This document shows, piece after piece, positions 7,250-14,249 of a stretch of 16,288 bases of DNA (position 1 is the first letter of the stretch; each line of letters opens with the position of its first letter). The stretch is taken from contig JABEVA010000110.1 of the NCBI GenBank assembly GCA_013044065.1, forward strand, positions 1 to 16,288, in the 5' to 3' direction. Both the position numbers and the translations under genes were made by a program. The notes below the pieces were generated by a model. The model worked only from the letters and a program-made list of their open reading frames with translations. It did not search any database and was not told where the DNA came from. This stretch comes from Phycisphaerae bacterium. GTDB taxonomy: Bacteria; Planctomycetota; Phycisphaerae; WQYP01.

Positions 7250-8467
7250 ATGGATAACACGCCTGTCAGCGAAGGTTCCACTACCGAGGGGCTTCCGCTG
7301 GCGGTATCGCTGGGGCCGGTGTTGCAGCTGCAGCAACTGAAATCGCAACGCACTTTGCTGGAAAAACGCACCTGGCTGGTATGCCTTCTGGCCTTCGGCT
7401 TGGGGATATTTGGCTTTCTAGCCGCGCAAGTGCTGATGCACCTGATCGGTCTGATCACCAACCTCTGTTTTTATGGTCGATTTTCGTTCGCTTTCAGCAA
7501 TCCCAGCACTCATCTCCTGGGACTCTGGGTAATAGGGGTGCCCATCGCCGGCGGCTTGGTGGTGGGTGTCATGGCCCGCTACGGATCCAAAGCCATCCGT
7601 GGCCATGGCATCCCGGAGGCTATGGAAACGGTTTTGGTCAATGAAAGTAAAATTCCGGCCCGTGTCACGCTCCTTAAACCAATTTCAGCGGCCATCAGCA
7701 TCGGCACCGGTGGCCCCTTTGGTGCCGAAGGGCCTATTATTGCCACCGGCGGTGCCTTTGGATCTTTGATTGGCCAGTGGGTGAAAACCAGCTCGGTGGA
7801 GCGTAAAATTCTGCTGGCCTCCGGTGCCGCTGCCGGCATGGCCGCCACCTTTGGCAGTCCCGTCTCGTCGGTGCTGCTGGCGGTGGAACTGCTGCTGTTC
7901 GAATTTCGGCCGCGATCGCTGGTGCCGGTGGCTTTAGCCAGTGCCACCGCGGCGGGCCTGCGGCTGCTGGTGATGGGTTCCACACCGATCTTTGCTATGC
8001 CTCACATAGCCGATCCGACGGGCTGGGCCCTGCCCATTTACGCCCTGCTGGGAGCGCTGTTTGGGGTGCTGGCGGTGGGCGTTACTCGGGCGGTGTATCT
8101 GGTGGAGGATTTTTTTGAAAACCACGTGCGTTTGCATTGGATGTGGTGGCCTGCCATAGGAGCCGTGGCGGTCGGCATCTGTGGGTATTTGGTGCCGCGA
8201 ACGCTGGGCGTAAGGTATGATAATATCTCTGCGGCACTTTCCAGCCAGCTTCCGCTGACCGCGCTGGCGGTGCTGGCACTGATGAAGTGGCTTTCCTGGA
8301 CGGTTTCGCTGGCCAGCGGTACTTCCGGCGGCACACTGGCACCGCTATTTACCATTGGCAGTTCGCTCGGGGCGGTGGCTGGCGGAGCCGTGCTGGCCAT
8401 GTTTCCACATTGCGGAGTCAATGTTCGCGTCGCGGCGCTGGTGGGTATGGCCGCATTATTTACCTGA
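7250..8467 (+). CDS. N-terminal part of the interrupted CLC channel (transmembrane domain)
   Basis: 405 residues if translation stops at the first in-frame TGA. It carries most membrane helices and the three anion-pathway motifs (GHGIP, GAEGP, GGTLAP), but ends inside one of the last helices, so it lacks the final helices and the CBS domains. The ATG has only a weak purine-rich stretch (GGATGG) about 8 nt upstream. A product this short is unlikely to fold as a working channel. Confidence 0.8.
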   Translation: MDNTPVSEGSTTEGLPLAVSLGPVLQLQQLKSQRTLLEKRTWLVCLLAFGLGIFGFLAAQVLMHLIGLITNLCFYGRFSFAFSNPSTHLLGLWVIGVPIAGGLVVGVMARYGSKAIRGHGIPEAMETVLVNESKIPARVTLLKPISAAISIGTGGPFGAEGPIIATGGAFGSLIGQWVKTSSVERKILLASGAAAGMAATFGSPVSSVLLAVELLLFEFRPRSLVPVALASATAAGLRLLVMGSTPIFAMPHIADPTGWALPIYALLGALFGVLAVGVTRAVYLVEDFFENHVRLHWMWWPAIGAVAVGICGYLVPRTLGVRYDNISAALSSQLPLTALAVLALMKWLSWTVSLASGTSGGTLAPLFTIGSSLGAVAGGAVLAMFPHCGVNVRVAALVGMAALFT

Positions 8468-8524
8468 TGTTCGCGTGCGTCCCTCACGGCCGTGGTTTTT
8501 GCTTTTTAAGCTACCCTTCAGCCC

Positions 8525-9055
8525 ATGGTGCTTTTGCCTTTACTTGCGGGCTGCACCACCGCATTTTGGGTCTCATGCCTGCTCATGCGCGACACCATTA
8601 TGACCGAAAAAATCGCCCGCCGCGGAATTATCGCCCAAAATGAATACAGTCTGGACTTCATGGACCAACTGCTTGTCCGCGATGCCGCCAACACGCATGT
8701 TATCTGCCTTTCCACCACGGATACGGTCGGTGCTGTTCGCCGACGTTTTTTTTCCAAGGATCATCCATTGCATCACCACGGGTTTCCGGTTGTCGATGGC
8801 CAACAACAACTCGTGGGCTTTGTTACCACGCGGGATTTAATCCGACCCGATATTACCGATCTTCAATGCGTTCAAGAGCTGGCCGTCACCCCGCCCGTCG
8901 TGATCGGTGGACAGCGATCGCTGCGTGAGGCGGATAGGCTCATGGCCCGCCATAACATCGGGCGGCTGATTGTGGTGCCGGACGACCAGCCACGGCGTGT
9001 GGCGGGAATTCTCACCCGCAGCGATCTACTCGCCGCCCACCGCCGAATAACCTGA
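8525..9055 (+). CDS. C-terminal part of the interrupted CLC channel (last helix and CBS pair)
   Basis: Same frame as the upstream fragment, reopening at ATG 8525 after the TAA at 8507. The 176 residues begin with the last CLC helix (MVLLPLLAGCTTAFWVSCLL), then the linker RDTIMTEKIARRG. Two CBS domains follow: the first around HGFPVVDGQQQLVGFVTTRDL, the second around HNIGRLIVVPDDQPRRVAGI with TRSDLLAAHR. CBS pairs usually bind adenine nucleotides and regulate the attached channel. No Shine-Dalgarno precedes the ATG, so separate translation is doubtful. Confidence 0.65.
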   Translation: MVLLPLLAGCTTAFWVSCLLMRDTIMTEKIARRGIIAQNEYSLDFMDQLLVRDAANTHVICLSTTDTVGAVRRRFFSKDHPLHHHGFPVVDGQQQLVGFVTTRDLIRPDITDLQCVQELAVTPPVVIGGQRSLREADRLMARHNIGRLIVVPDDQPRRVAGILTRSDLLAAHRRIT

Positions 9056-9125
9056 GAATCCGCCCTTGTGGCTAAGTTCCCGGCGTTTCCCAATCAGAAT
9101 TGCGGCCGCATGACCAAAGACTGGG

Positions 9126-9155
9126 TTGGAAACGTCTGGATGCTTGGCGTATCAT
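9126..9155 (+). promoter_or_regulatory. Possible promoter of the lipoprotein gene (leaderless transcript)
   Basis: TTGGAA (9126-9131), an 18-bp spacer and TATCAT (9150-9155). A start about 7 nt after the -10 box would fall on the ATG at 9162, and no Shine-Dalgarno is visible, so the message may be leaderless. This rests on weak matches. Confidence 0.35.
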
Positions 9156-9161
9156 AGCCGC

Positions 9162-10007
9162 ATGTTAAAAAAAAGGACCAAATTTATTTTCCATGTCGGT
9201 CAAGGGGCTTGGATTTTGGGAATGGTTCTTCTGGGCGGTTGTACCTACCGGAAGGAAATCGTCATTACGCCCATGCACCCGGTGGGCATCAACCAAAGCA
9301 CCAAGCCATCTTCGCGGGTGCATTACCATTATCCAAAGGGATACAGACCGCCGGCCGTAGTGGCCATATTTCAAATTCGGCTGCCCATCGGCACTTTCAG
9401 TGACAATAAAAAAATCTGGAAAATTCTTCATCCGTTGGTAGGCTCACCCGACGCCATGGCTTTGCTCCATGCCAATGGCATTCGGGCCGGACAGGCCAAA
9501 ATTCCAGCCTGGCATGGAATCTATAAACTTATTCATCATGTTTCGGGGGCCACCACCTCCACCTCCTATTGCCAGACCAGCGGTCTGGCAAAACTACTGG
9601 TTACGGTGCGAAAAAATATTCAGCGGGAGCTAATCCTATACCACACATTCAGCGGACGGGCGGTGCTGCGGAGTTATCACAACTGTGATAACATTTTCGT
9701 GCTGGCCATGCATATTGATCCTAAATCCAAGAGTACGGTGGTGGAACTGCAACCCGCGGTGAATGTGGGGACGGTGAGTTTCCGTCGTGGGCCACAGGCC
9801 ATGGGCCTTACGGCTGGCACCCATCCAGACTTGCGAAGTTTTGCCCATCTGCAAATCCGTACCGAAATTCCCCCTGGAAAATTTTTGGTCCTTTGTCCAT
9901 GGCACGCGCGCCGTGATCCATTTTCCCTGGGTGCCCAGTTTTTAAGCAACACCACCCATATTCCACCGCGCCAGACCGTTCTGATTATGGTGCCCCTGGC
10001 ACGTTAA
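9162..10007 (+). CDS. Putative lipoprotein, function unknown
   Basis: 281 residues from ATG 9162; an in-frame TTG at 9126 would put a non-signal extension before the signal peptide and is rejected. The N-terminus is a lipoprotein signal: basic MLKKRTK, a hydrophobic core, then the lipobox LLGGC with Cys27 as the lipidation site. The mature part has no domain I can name. It contains FQIRLPIGTFSDNKKIW and LLHANGIRAGQAKIPAW, a pattern I associate with uncharacterised planctomycetal lipoproteins, and a beta-rich C-terminal half ending QTVLIMVPLAR. It should be anchored in a membrane, facing the periplasm. It stands alone, 106 bp after the broken clc gene. Confidence 0.75.
   Translation: MLKKRTKFIFHVGQGAWILGMVLLGGCTYRKEIVITPMHPVGINQSTKPSSRVHYHYPKGYRPPAVVAIFQIRLPIGTFSDNKKIWKILHPLVGSPDAMALLHANGIRAGQAKIPAWHGIYKLIHHVSGATTSTSYCQTSGLAKLLVTVRKNIQRELILYHTFSGRAVLRSYHNCDNIFVLAMHIDPKSKSTVVELQPAVNVGTVSFRRGPQAMGLTAGTHPDLRSFAHLQIRTEIPPGKFLVLCPWHARRDPFSLGAQFLSNTTHIPPRQTVLIMVPLAR
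9673..9692. repeat. Perfect 9-bp inverted repeat inside the lipoprotein gene
   Basis: GTTATCACA (9673-9681) and TGTGATAAC (9684-9692) are separated by AC. It codes for part of SYHNCDNI. The near-perfect dyad with a 2-nt centre looks like a dimeric-regulator operator, but its position within a gene makes chance possible. Confidence 0.5.
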
Positions 10008-10393
10008 CAGTCTCTGGAATCATCGCTGCCAGAGTCCCGAAGCGATCAATCCGGACGCATCGGGCTATGCACGCCACCTACCACCGTCGGTATCACCCCA
10101 CTGTGAGGACCGGTAAATTGGGGCCGGGTGTGGTCTTGCCGTTTAGCAGGGTCCGAGAAGGGCATTTTGCCGCTTTTCCTGATCGTTTTCCCATGGTTGA
10201 TGCGATAGCAATACTGTCATGTAAAAGTCGGTTTAGTGCGGCAATATCTCATGCACTTGACCGAAGGGATTGAAAAAGTCGGATTCGCCTCGCGCGGGAT
10301 ACCGTGAGCTGCCTGTTGCCGCCCCATTGTGGAGGGTGGTGCTTGAAATCAGCCTTGGTATACGCGGGGAGGATCTTACCAGAGGGAGTTATC
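10008..10393. other. Intergenic stretch before the DUF1444 gene
   Basis: 386 bp with no convincing gene. A 68-codon frame (10067-10273) has no ribosome site and a GC-artefact composition. A 6-bp hairpin (CTCTGG 10012-10017 with CCAGAG 10029-10034) directly follows the lipoprotein stop without a T-run. A 12-bp near-repeat AAAAGTCGG(T/A)TT occurs at 10223 and 10274. No clear promoter was found. Confidence 0.5.
10383..10388 (+). promoter_or_regulatory. Shine-Dalgarno of the DUF1444 gene
   Basis: AGGGAG lies 5 nt before ATG 10394 and fixes that start over the longer in-frame GTG at 10304. Confidence 0.65.
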
Positions 10394-11722
10394 ATGAAAG
10401 AGTGGATTTTTCACAACACTGCATCGTTCACCGTTGAATTGCCCAAGTCGTGGAGTTGCCGAGAAGAACCCAACGGCCAACTCACCATCGCGGATCCATC
10501 TTCCAGTGTTACCATGACCCTGGCGGTGGCGGGTCCGGAAATGCACGTTACCGGCGGCGGTCCACGGTCGGCTACCAACACGGCGGCTACACCCGCGGAA
10601 GTCAGCCCCCGCGAAGCCCAGGCAATTCTGCAACGCTGGATCAGTGGCTTCTCCAACGTGCGACCGTTGACTCCGCCGCGGCAGATTTTGGGTTCCAACC
10701 ACATGACCTGCACGGCCGAAGGACTGGCCCGTCCTGAAACCGCACTTGGTCGAATCAAGGATATGATCAATCGTAACACGCCCGATTGCTGGCGCTTCTG
10801 GGCGGTGTTTGACGGCGAAACCATTGTATTGGCGCGGTGTGTGGGGGCGTGCGACGCTATGCAATTTCTGGCTCCGGTGCTCGAGGCTATTATGTGCTCC
10901 CTGGAAATCCATCCCGCGGACGGCCGCGCCGCGAAACCCTTTGTGGAGATGGTGGTGGAGCTTGGACGAGAGCATGTGCCGCCGGAAGAAATCAGCGCCA
11001 TTGACGATGAAACCCTGAATCTGGGCGGAATGAAAATACGTATTGATGCCCTGCAACAGCAATATCAGCAGCAGCCGGAAAAAATCCATGACAACGTCCA
11101 CACCTTTTTCGACAAGTTGCTGGTTCGCAACGCCGCGGAATCGGTCACCGGCAATGATGATTGGGAGAACTTGAGCCGGCAGGTCATGCCGGTAATACTG
11201 CCCGCGGCAGTCGCGGACCGCCTGGGATCGCAGGTGATTCAGGAGGATTGGCTGGCCGGCATGAAAATTCATTTTGAAATTCCTGGGGCCAATGTTCCCA
11301 TCGGGCGCGATGATTGCCGGCGTTGGGGCATCGACGCGGAAGAACTCCAGCAACAAGCCATGAACAATCTGTTGCGCGCGACACGCAACATGCAGATGAA
11401 CGGCGGAAAGTATGAGCGCTATACCCTCTTTAACTTCACGCGCACCAATGCGTTTAATTCGTCCAGAATTCTTCTGCCGATTTTGTACCGCAATTTGCGC
11501 GAACACCTTGGCACCACTTTTTATATCGGGATCCCCGATCGTGATGTACTGCTGGCTTTTGCCACGGAGGATGATGCCGTCCTGGACTGGCTGCGCAATC
11601 AGGTGCAATTGAAGTATTCTCATGCCGCGCACCCGCTTTCGCAGCAGTTGTTCCTGGCCACACCGGATGGCATCGCCGAGGTGGATTGCCGGGCTTCCAC
11701 GGACCATCAGACCACAGGCTGA
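10394..11722 (+). CDS. DcrB/PsbP-like plus DUF1444 (YtpQ-type) protein
   Basis: 442 residues, cytosolic, no signal peptide. Residues 1 to about 173 (MKEWIFHNTASFTVELPKSW through IMCSLEIHP) have the pattern of the Mog1/PsbP-like fold seen in DcrB-type proteins. Residues from about 210 to 430 match DUF1444, also called the YtpQ or UPF0354 family: LPILYRNL, FYIGIPDRDVLLAFATED, and the block GRDDCRRWGIDAEELQQQAMNNL written here in shorter form as DDCRRWGIDAEELQQQAM. The biochemical role of DUF1444 is not known. Joining the two domains in one chain is less common than DUF1444 alone. No operon partner is close: the next gene starts 232 bp on. The fold of the N-terminal half is my inference; the DUF1444 call is fairly firm. 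Confidence 0.8.
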   Translation: MKEWIFHNTASFTVELPKSWSCREEPNGQLTIADPSSSVTMTLAVAGPEMHVTGGGPRSATNTAATPAEVSPREAQAILQRWISGFSNVRPLTPPRQILGSNHMTCTAEGLARPETALGRIKDMINRNTPDCWRFWAVFDGETIVLARCVGACDAMQFLAPVLEAIMCSLEIHPADGRAAKPFVEMVVELGREHVPPEEISAIDDETLNLGGMKIRIDALQQQYQQQPEKIHDNVHTFFDKLLVRNAAESVTGNDDWENLSRQVMPVILPAAVADRLGSQVIQEDWLAGMKIHFEIPGANVPIGRDDCRRWGIDAEELQQQAMNNLLRATRNMQMNGGKYERYTLFNFTRTNAFNSSRILLPILYRNLREHLGTTFYIGIPDRDVLLAFATEDDAVLDWLRNQVQLKYSHAAHPLSQQLFLATPDGIAEVDCRASTDHQTTG

Positions 11723-11903
11723 GAGCCGGGATTGGAGCACCAGAAAAAGCCTGGATACGGCACTTGGCCGCCCTTGATCCCACACGTCCATCCGAACCCG
11801 GGTAACGCGATCTGGTGCGGCCAGCGCCGCCTTGCGGCGAACGGGCAATTGCGAGTCACCGGCACCCGCCTGGCCTGCCGGTATCGCCCTTGTCCGCGGG
11901 GGC

Positions 11904-11909
11904 TATAAT
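11904..11909 (+). promoter_or_regulatory. Consensus -10 box (TATAAT)
   Basis: A perfect TATAAT in a GC-rich surround, 45 bp before the ATG at 11955. No good -35 hexamer lies 16-18 bp upstream. Confidence 0.45.
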
Positions 11910-11941
11910 TTGCTGACGCCGCGGTGTTTTGGGCGAAAAGC

Positions 11942-11947
11942 AGGAGG
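11942..11947 (+). promoter_or_regulatory. Shine-Dalgarno of the 152-residue orphan
   Basis: AGGAGG, the full consensus, 7 nt before ATG 11955. It fixes that start against a longer in-frame opening at 11832. Confidence 0.75.
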
Positions 11948-11954
11948 TTGCCGA

Positions 11955-12413
11955 ATGACAGCCCCAAAAAGAATCGCCATCCCCAATAAATTAAAAGTTC
12001 AGGCCTGCCGACGTGTCGATTTGTCCGACGGGTGGTCGATCTTAACTCTGCTGGTACTCAATACGGCACAGCGGCAACGAAGTGGTGTTAATCCGATTAG
12101 TCTTATTTTTCAGATGTCCCCGACACTTAAAATTACTCTCTGGCCACCGGGCCGGCGTTATCGCACCGGCGCAATATGGTATGCCGACAAGACGGATCTG
12201 CTTTATGGCTGGGATTTCTGCAAGCCCGGCCACGTTTATGTCTGTCGCCGCGACGGATGCCATGTAACCACTTTACGATTGTGTCCCGCCCGCAAAACGC
12301 TGCTGCAACCACGCTCCTTCTATCGTCGAGGTTCGCGACTGTACTGGCGGGATGCGGCCGGTTGCCGACACAGCAATCCATTGCCCAGCCAAGTCTTGCT
12401 TGCCAAAAAATAA
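11955..12413 (+). CDS. Hypothetical basic protein, 152 residues
   Basis: Not recognised. The start is well supported by AGGAGG at 7 nt and a TATAAT 45 bp upstream. The product is basic and rich in Arg, Trp, Tyr and Cys, without signal peptide or membrane helix. The second half seems to hold two related beta-hairpin-like units, one around RYRTGAIWYADKTDLLYGW and one around SFYRRGSRLYWRDAAG, sharing a Y-R-x-G-x-x-(Y/W) core. Five cysteines are present but not in a zinc-finger spacing I can name. It stands alone between DUF1444 and the GNAT gene. Real expression is likely given the start signals; the function is open. Confidence 0.6.
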   Translation: MTAPKRIAIPNKLKVQACRRVDLSDGWSILTLLVLNTAQRQRSGVNPISLIFQMSPTLKITLWPPGRRYRTGAIWYADKTDLLYGWDFCKPGHVYVCRRDGCHVTTLRLCPARKTLLQPRSFYRRGSRLYWRDAAGCRHSNPLPSQVLLAKK

Positions 12414-12701
12414 AGAGTTGCAAACGATCGGTAGTGGATAGGCGGCCGTCGCGGCTTACGGCCTGGAGTGGGGGGCTGATAAGATTCTCATATATAATAT
12501 GCACCATATATTGTAAATTCATCCGTGGCGTCATTGGCAGCAGGGGAAAAATCAGGTAGATTCACACCCGTGACGGTTTGACGACGAAGGCGGCCCCAAA
12601 GCGGAGGCTCTGGGATACTCTAATAGAACCAAGTCCATAGGCGTTTTCTGCCAACAAGGGCCGCAGGCACGTTGGCGATATCCCGAAATCCCGGAATGAC
12701 C
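12414..12701. other. Intergenic stretch with an AT-rich patch
   Basis: 288 bp without a gene. Positions about 12488-12520 are strongly AT-rich and include TATAAT (12493-12498), unlike the GC-rich surround. It may be the promoter of the acetyltransferase gene about 200 bp on, but no -35 box is evident. No terminator with a T-run follows the preceding gene. Confidence 0.4.
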
Positions 12702-13274
12702 ATGAAGATCCGAAAAATAACGACTGATCAACAGATTAAGGCTTGTTTTGCCGTGATGGTTCAGCTTCGGCCGCACTTGCAGCGTAACGCTTTTGTTGCT
12801 CGCGTTCGCCGGCAGGAAAATAGCGGCTATCGGATGGTAGCCGCACTGGACGGGCGACGGGTGTGCGGCGTTGCCGGCTACCGGGTGTTTGAATGCCTGT
12901 CGCGCGGCCGCAATTTGTATGTCGATGATCTGGTCACTGATGCGGCACTGCGGTCGCGGGGGATAGGTCAGGCTCTGCTGCACTGGCTGGTAGGCGAAGC
13001 GCTGCGCCAGCGTTGCCGTCATTTGAGTTTGGATTCCGGCGTGCAAAGATTCGGTGCGCATCGGTTTTACCTGCGCGAAGGAATGCGTATCCTATGTCAT
13101 CACCTCGCGATGGACTTAACGGCCAAAGAAACGGCTCTCGGCCCGAGAGTGCCCAAAACTGGGCGGCGACAACGCATCGTAAAAACCACGCGGAAGCTCG
13201 CCAACGGGCGAGCCGGCACAAAACAAAAGCCTTTGGCTGTCAGCGGCCGCGGGCCAAGACAATCTACGCCCTGA
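12702..13274 (+). CDS. GNAT-family N-acetyltransferase with basic C-terminal tail
   Basis: 190 residues from ATG 12702, chosen because GGA lies 6 nt upstream; ATG 12696 and TTG 12672 are in frame. The GNAT fold is complete by about residue 139. LYVDDLVTD (72-80) is the strand before the acetyl-CoA loop R-S-R-G-I-G (84-89), and HLSLDSGVQRFGAHRFYLREGM covers the last conserved part, written here in parts: LSLDSGVQRF and AHRFYLREGM. It should transfer an acetyl group from acetyl-CoA to an unknown amine. Relatives usually end near HHxAxxL, matched here by HHLAMDL (133-139). A further 51 Lys/Arg-rich residues follow, which is odd. A TAA lies in another frame at 13117-13119, exactly at the usual end. 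Confidence 0.82.
   Translation: MKIRKITTDQQIKACFAVMVQLRPHLQRNAFVARVRRQENSGYRMVAALDGRRVCGVAGYRVFECLSRGRNLYVDDLVTDAALRSRGIGQALLHWLVGEALRQRCRHLSLDSGVQRFGAHRFYLREGMRILCHHLAMDLTAKETALGPRVPKTGRRQRIVKTTRKLANGRAGTKQKPLAVSGRGPRQSTP
13196..13213. repeat. Perfect 7-bp inverted repeat within the acetyltransferase tail
   Basis: GCTCGCC-AACG-GGCGAGC. It follows a GCCCA-AAAC-TGGGC hairpin at about 13151-13164. Both sit in the part coding the odd tail, as expected if this had been 3' untranslated sequence. No T-run follows. Confidence 0.45.
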
Positions 13275-13381
13275 CCACCTATTGCGTAGGAGTTTTAGCC
13301 GGCAAGCCGAACCTGATCGGTGCACCGACGGTGAACTGACAGATCAACGGGCTTTCCTTATTTTGGGGTATTGGTGCTTTT

Positions 13382-14158
13382 ATGAAAACTCTTTCTTTCT
13401 GGCTCCTGCCATCAGCCGCAGGTGCCGCTATTCTGACCTGTGCCGTGGCTGTCGGCTACCCCAGGCCGACGCGCTACAATTGCTATGGCGGCGGCTTAGA
13501 GGGGGGACGTATCGTGCGGGTATTTCCGCCGGTGCGGGTCCGCCGGCCCGATGGCTTTGGTGGTACCGGCCTGGTCATGCTCAAGGGCCTGGTGCTGCCC
13601 CGGATTTTTGATTCAGCCAGACAGCGCTGGCGTGATCCGTCCAGCGGTTGGTTCGCGCGTTATCGTTGGGTTCGGCAATATGAATTCGCCAGCCTCTCTC
13701 TGACCGCAGGCCAACGCCATCGGGGTAAACCAACCGTGCGGCTTTCTTTTGAAATTCCCGAGGAACACTTGGCGGGCCTGACCTTTCAAGAGTTTCTGCA
13801 ACGCTGGCAACATGTCCGGAGGGCCGAATTGCTGGCTATTGCCCAAGCCGATCGCACCGTCATTCCGCTGCGTGTTTTTCGTCCGCTCCGGGTAGGGGGG
13901 AGAGTATGGCATCTGAAACTTTTTCGCTTTACGGCCACCATCAGCCCACGGCAGGCACTGGTGTTTGTGCGATTGCCAGCCTGGCAAATGCGCATTGAGT
14001 CGCGTGCCCATCCGAACTTGCATTTTCCTGCTTTTCGAATTCATGACCGGCAACGGCGACTGCTGCTGAAATTTTTTCGCCGGGCGAACCTGCCCACACG
14101 ATGGCGTGCCGGCAAACCGCGGAAGCACGCCCCAACTGGTCCCGCGACCCGGCCTTAG
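13382..14158 (+). CDS. Secreted or membrane-anchored basic protein, function unknown
   Basis: 258 residues, not recognised. The N-terminus (MKTLSFWLLPSAAGAAILTC) has a short basic start and a hydrophobic core to about residue 25, fitting a Sec signal peptide or an N-terminal anchor. The rest is very rich in Arg and aromatic residues and looks beta-rich, with WHLKLFRFTATISPRQALVF and LTFQEFLQRWQHVRRAEL as the most structured stretches. The last 20 residues are Lys/Arg/Pro-rich. The ATG has only a weak ribosome site. It lies 107 bp after the acetyltransferase gene and 91 bp before asnB. Minus-strand frames overlapping it are less likely because they lack any start signal or domain. Confidence 0.6.
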   Translation: MKTLSFWLLPSAAGAAILTCAVAVGYPRPTRYNCYGGGLEGGRIVRVFPPVRVRRPDGFGGTGLVMLKGLVLPRIFDSARQRWRDPSSGWFARYRWVRQYEFASLSLTAGQRHRGKPTVRLSFEIPEEHLAGLTFQEFLQRWQHVRRAELLAIAQADRTVIPLRVFRPLRVGGRVWHLKLFRFTATISPRQALVFVRLPAWQMRIESRAHPNLHFPAFRIHDRQRRLLLKFFRRANLPTRWRAGKPRKHAPTGPATRP

Positions 14159-14190
14159 GCAAGAGCCTCTCGCGAACCACCCTTCCACGG

Positions 14191-14196
14191 TAGAAT
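14191..14196 (+). promoter_or_regulatory. Possible -10 box upstream of asnB
   Basis: TAGAAT, 53 bp before the asnB ATG. No clear -35 box. Confidence 0.25.
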
Positions 14197-14249
14197 TCAC
14201 ATCGGGCCGGAGCAATTTAGGCTCTGGTGTCGGCAGTAACGGGCAATTT

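Larger units (their letters stand above)
7250..9055 (+). pseudogene. CLC chloride channel/antiporter with CBS domains, interrupted by two in-frame stops
   Basis: One frame runs 602 codons from ATG 7250 to TGA 9053-9055, broken only by TGA at 8465-8467 and TAA at 8507-8509. Similarity to the CLC family continues across both stops: AALFT-stop-CSRASLTAVVFAF-stop-ATLQPMVLLPLLAGC follows the usual AALFxGASRAxLTxVVFAFExT helix. Each stop is one G-to-T change from the expected codon (GGA to TGA at a glycine, GAA to TAA at the conserved glutamate). Family landmarks before the break are GHGIP (118-122), GAEGP with gating Glu160 (158-162) and GGTLAP (360-365). After it come the last membrane helices and two CBS domains. 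Intact, it would be a membrane Cl-/H+ antiporter or channel. The gene is either a recent pseudogene or carries sequencing errors. Confidence 0.85.
11723..11954. other. Intergenic stretch with a consensus -10 box
   Basis: 232 bp without a gene. It holds a perfect 6-bp hairpin (CGCCGC 11825-11830, GCGGCG 11834-11839) without a T-run, then TATAAT at 11904 and a strong Shine-Dalgarno at 11942. A short segment (about 11778-11805) faintly resembles 5S rRNA but is not one. Confidence 0.5.

Noticed and set aside
8465..8467. The TGA in the CLC frame as a selenocysteine or recoded codon
   Set aside because: A second in-frame stop (TAA) follows 14 codons later, and other genes here end normally at TGA. 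No selenocysteine insertion hairpin was recognised.
10067..10273. Small 68-codon gene in the gap before the DUF1444 gene
   Set aside because: No ribosome site, no promoter and no recognisable composition or domain.
11778..11805. Segment resembling the conserved loop of 5S rRNA
   Set aside because: Only a short, gapped resemblance (ACAC, CATCCGAAC, CGG). The outer pairing stem and the following conserved AAG segment are absent.
10376..11848. 490-codon open frame on the minus strand
   Set aside because: It lies fully antisense to the DUF1444 gene, has no start signal and no family features. The plus-strand frame has a good Shine-Dalgarno and recognisable domains.
14106..14249. N-terminal extension of asnB by 48 residues
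   Set aside because: It would bury the catalytic cysteine, which must be residue 2, and it overlaps the preceding gene.
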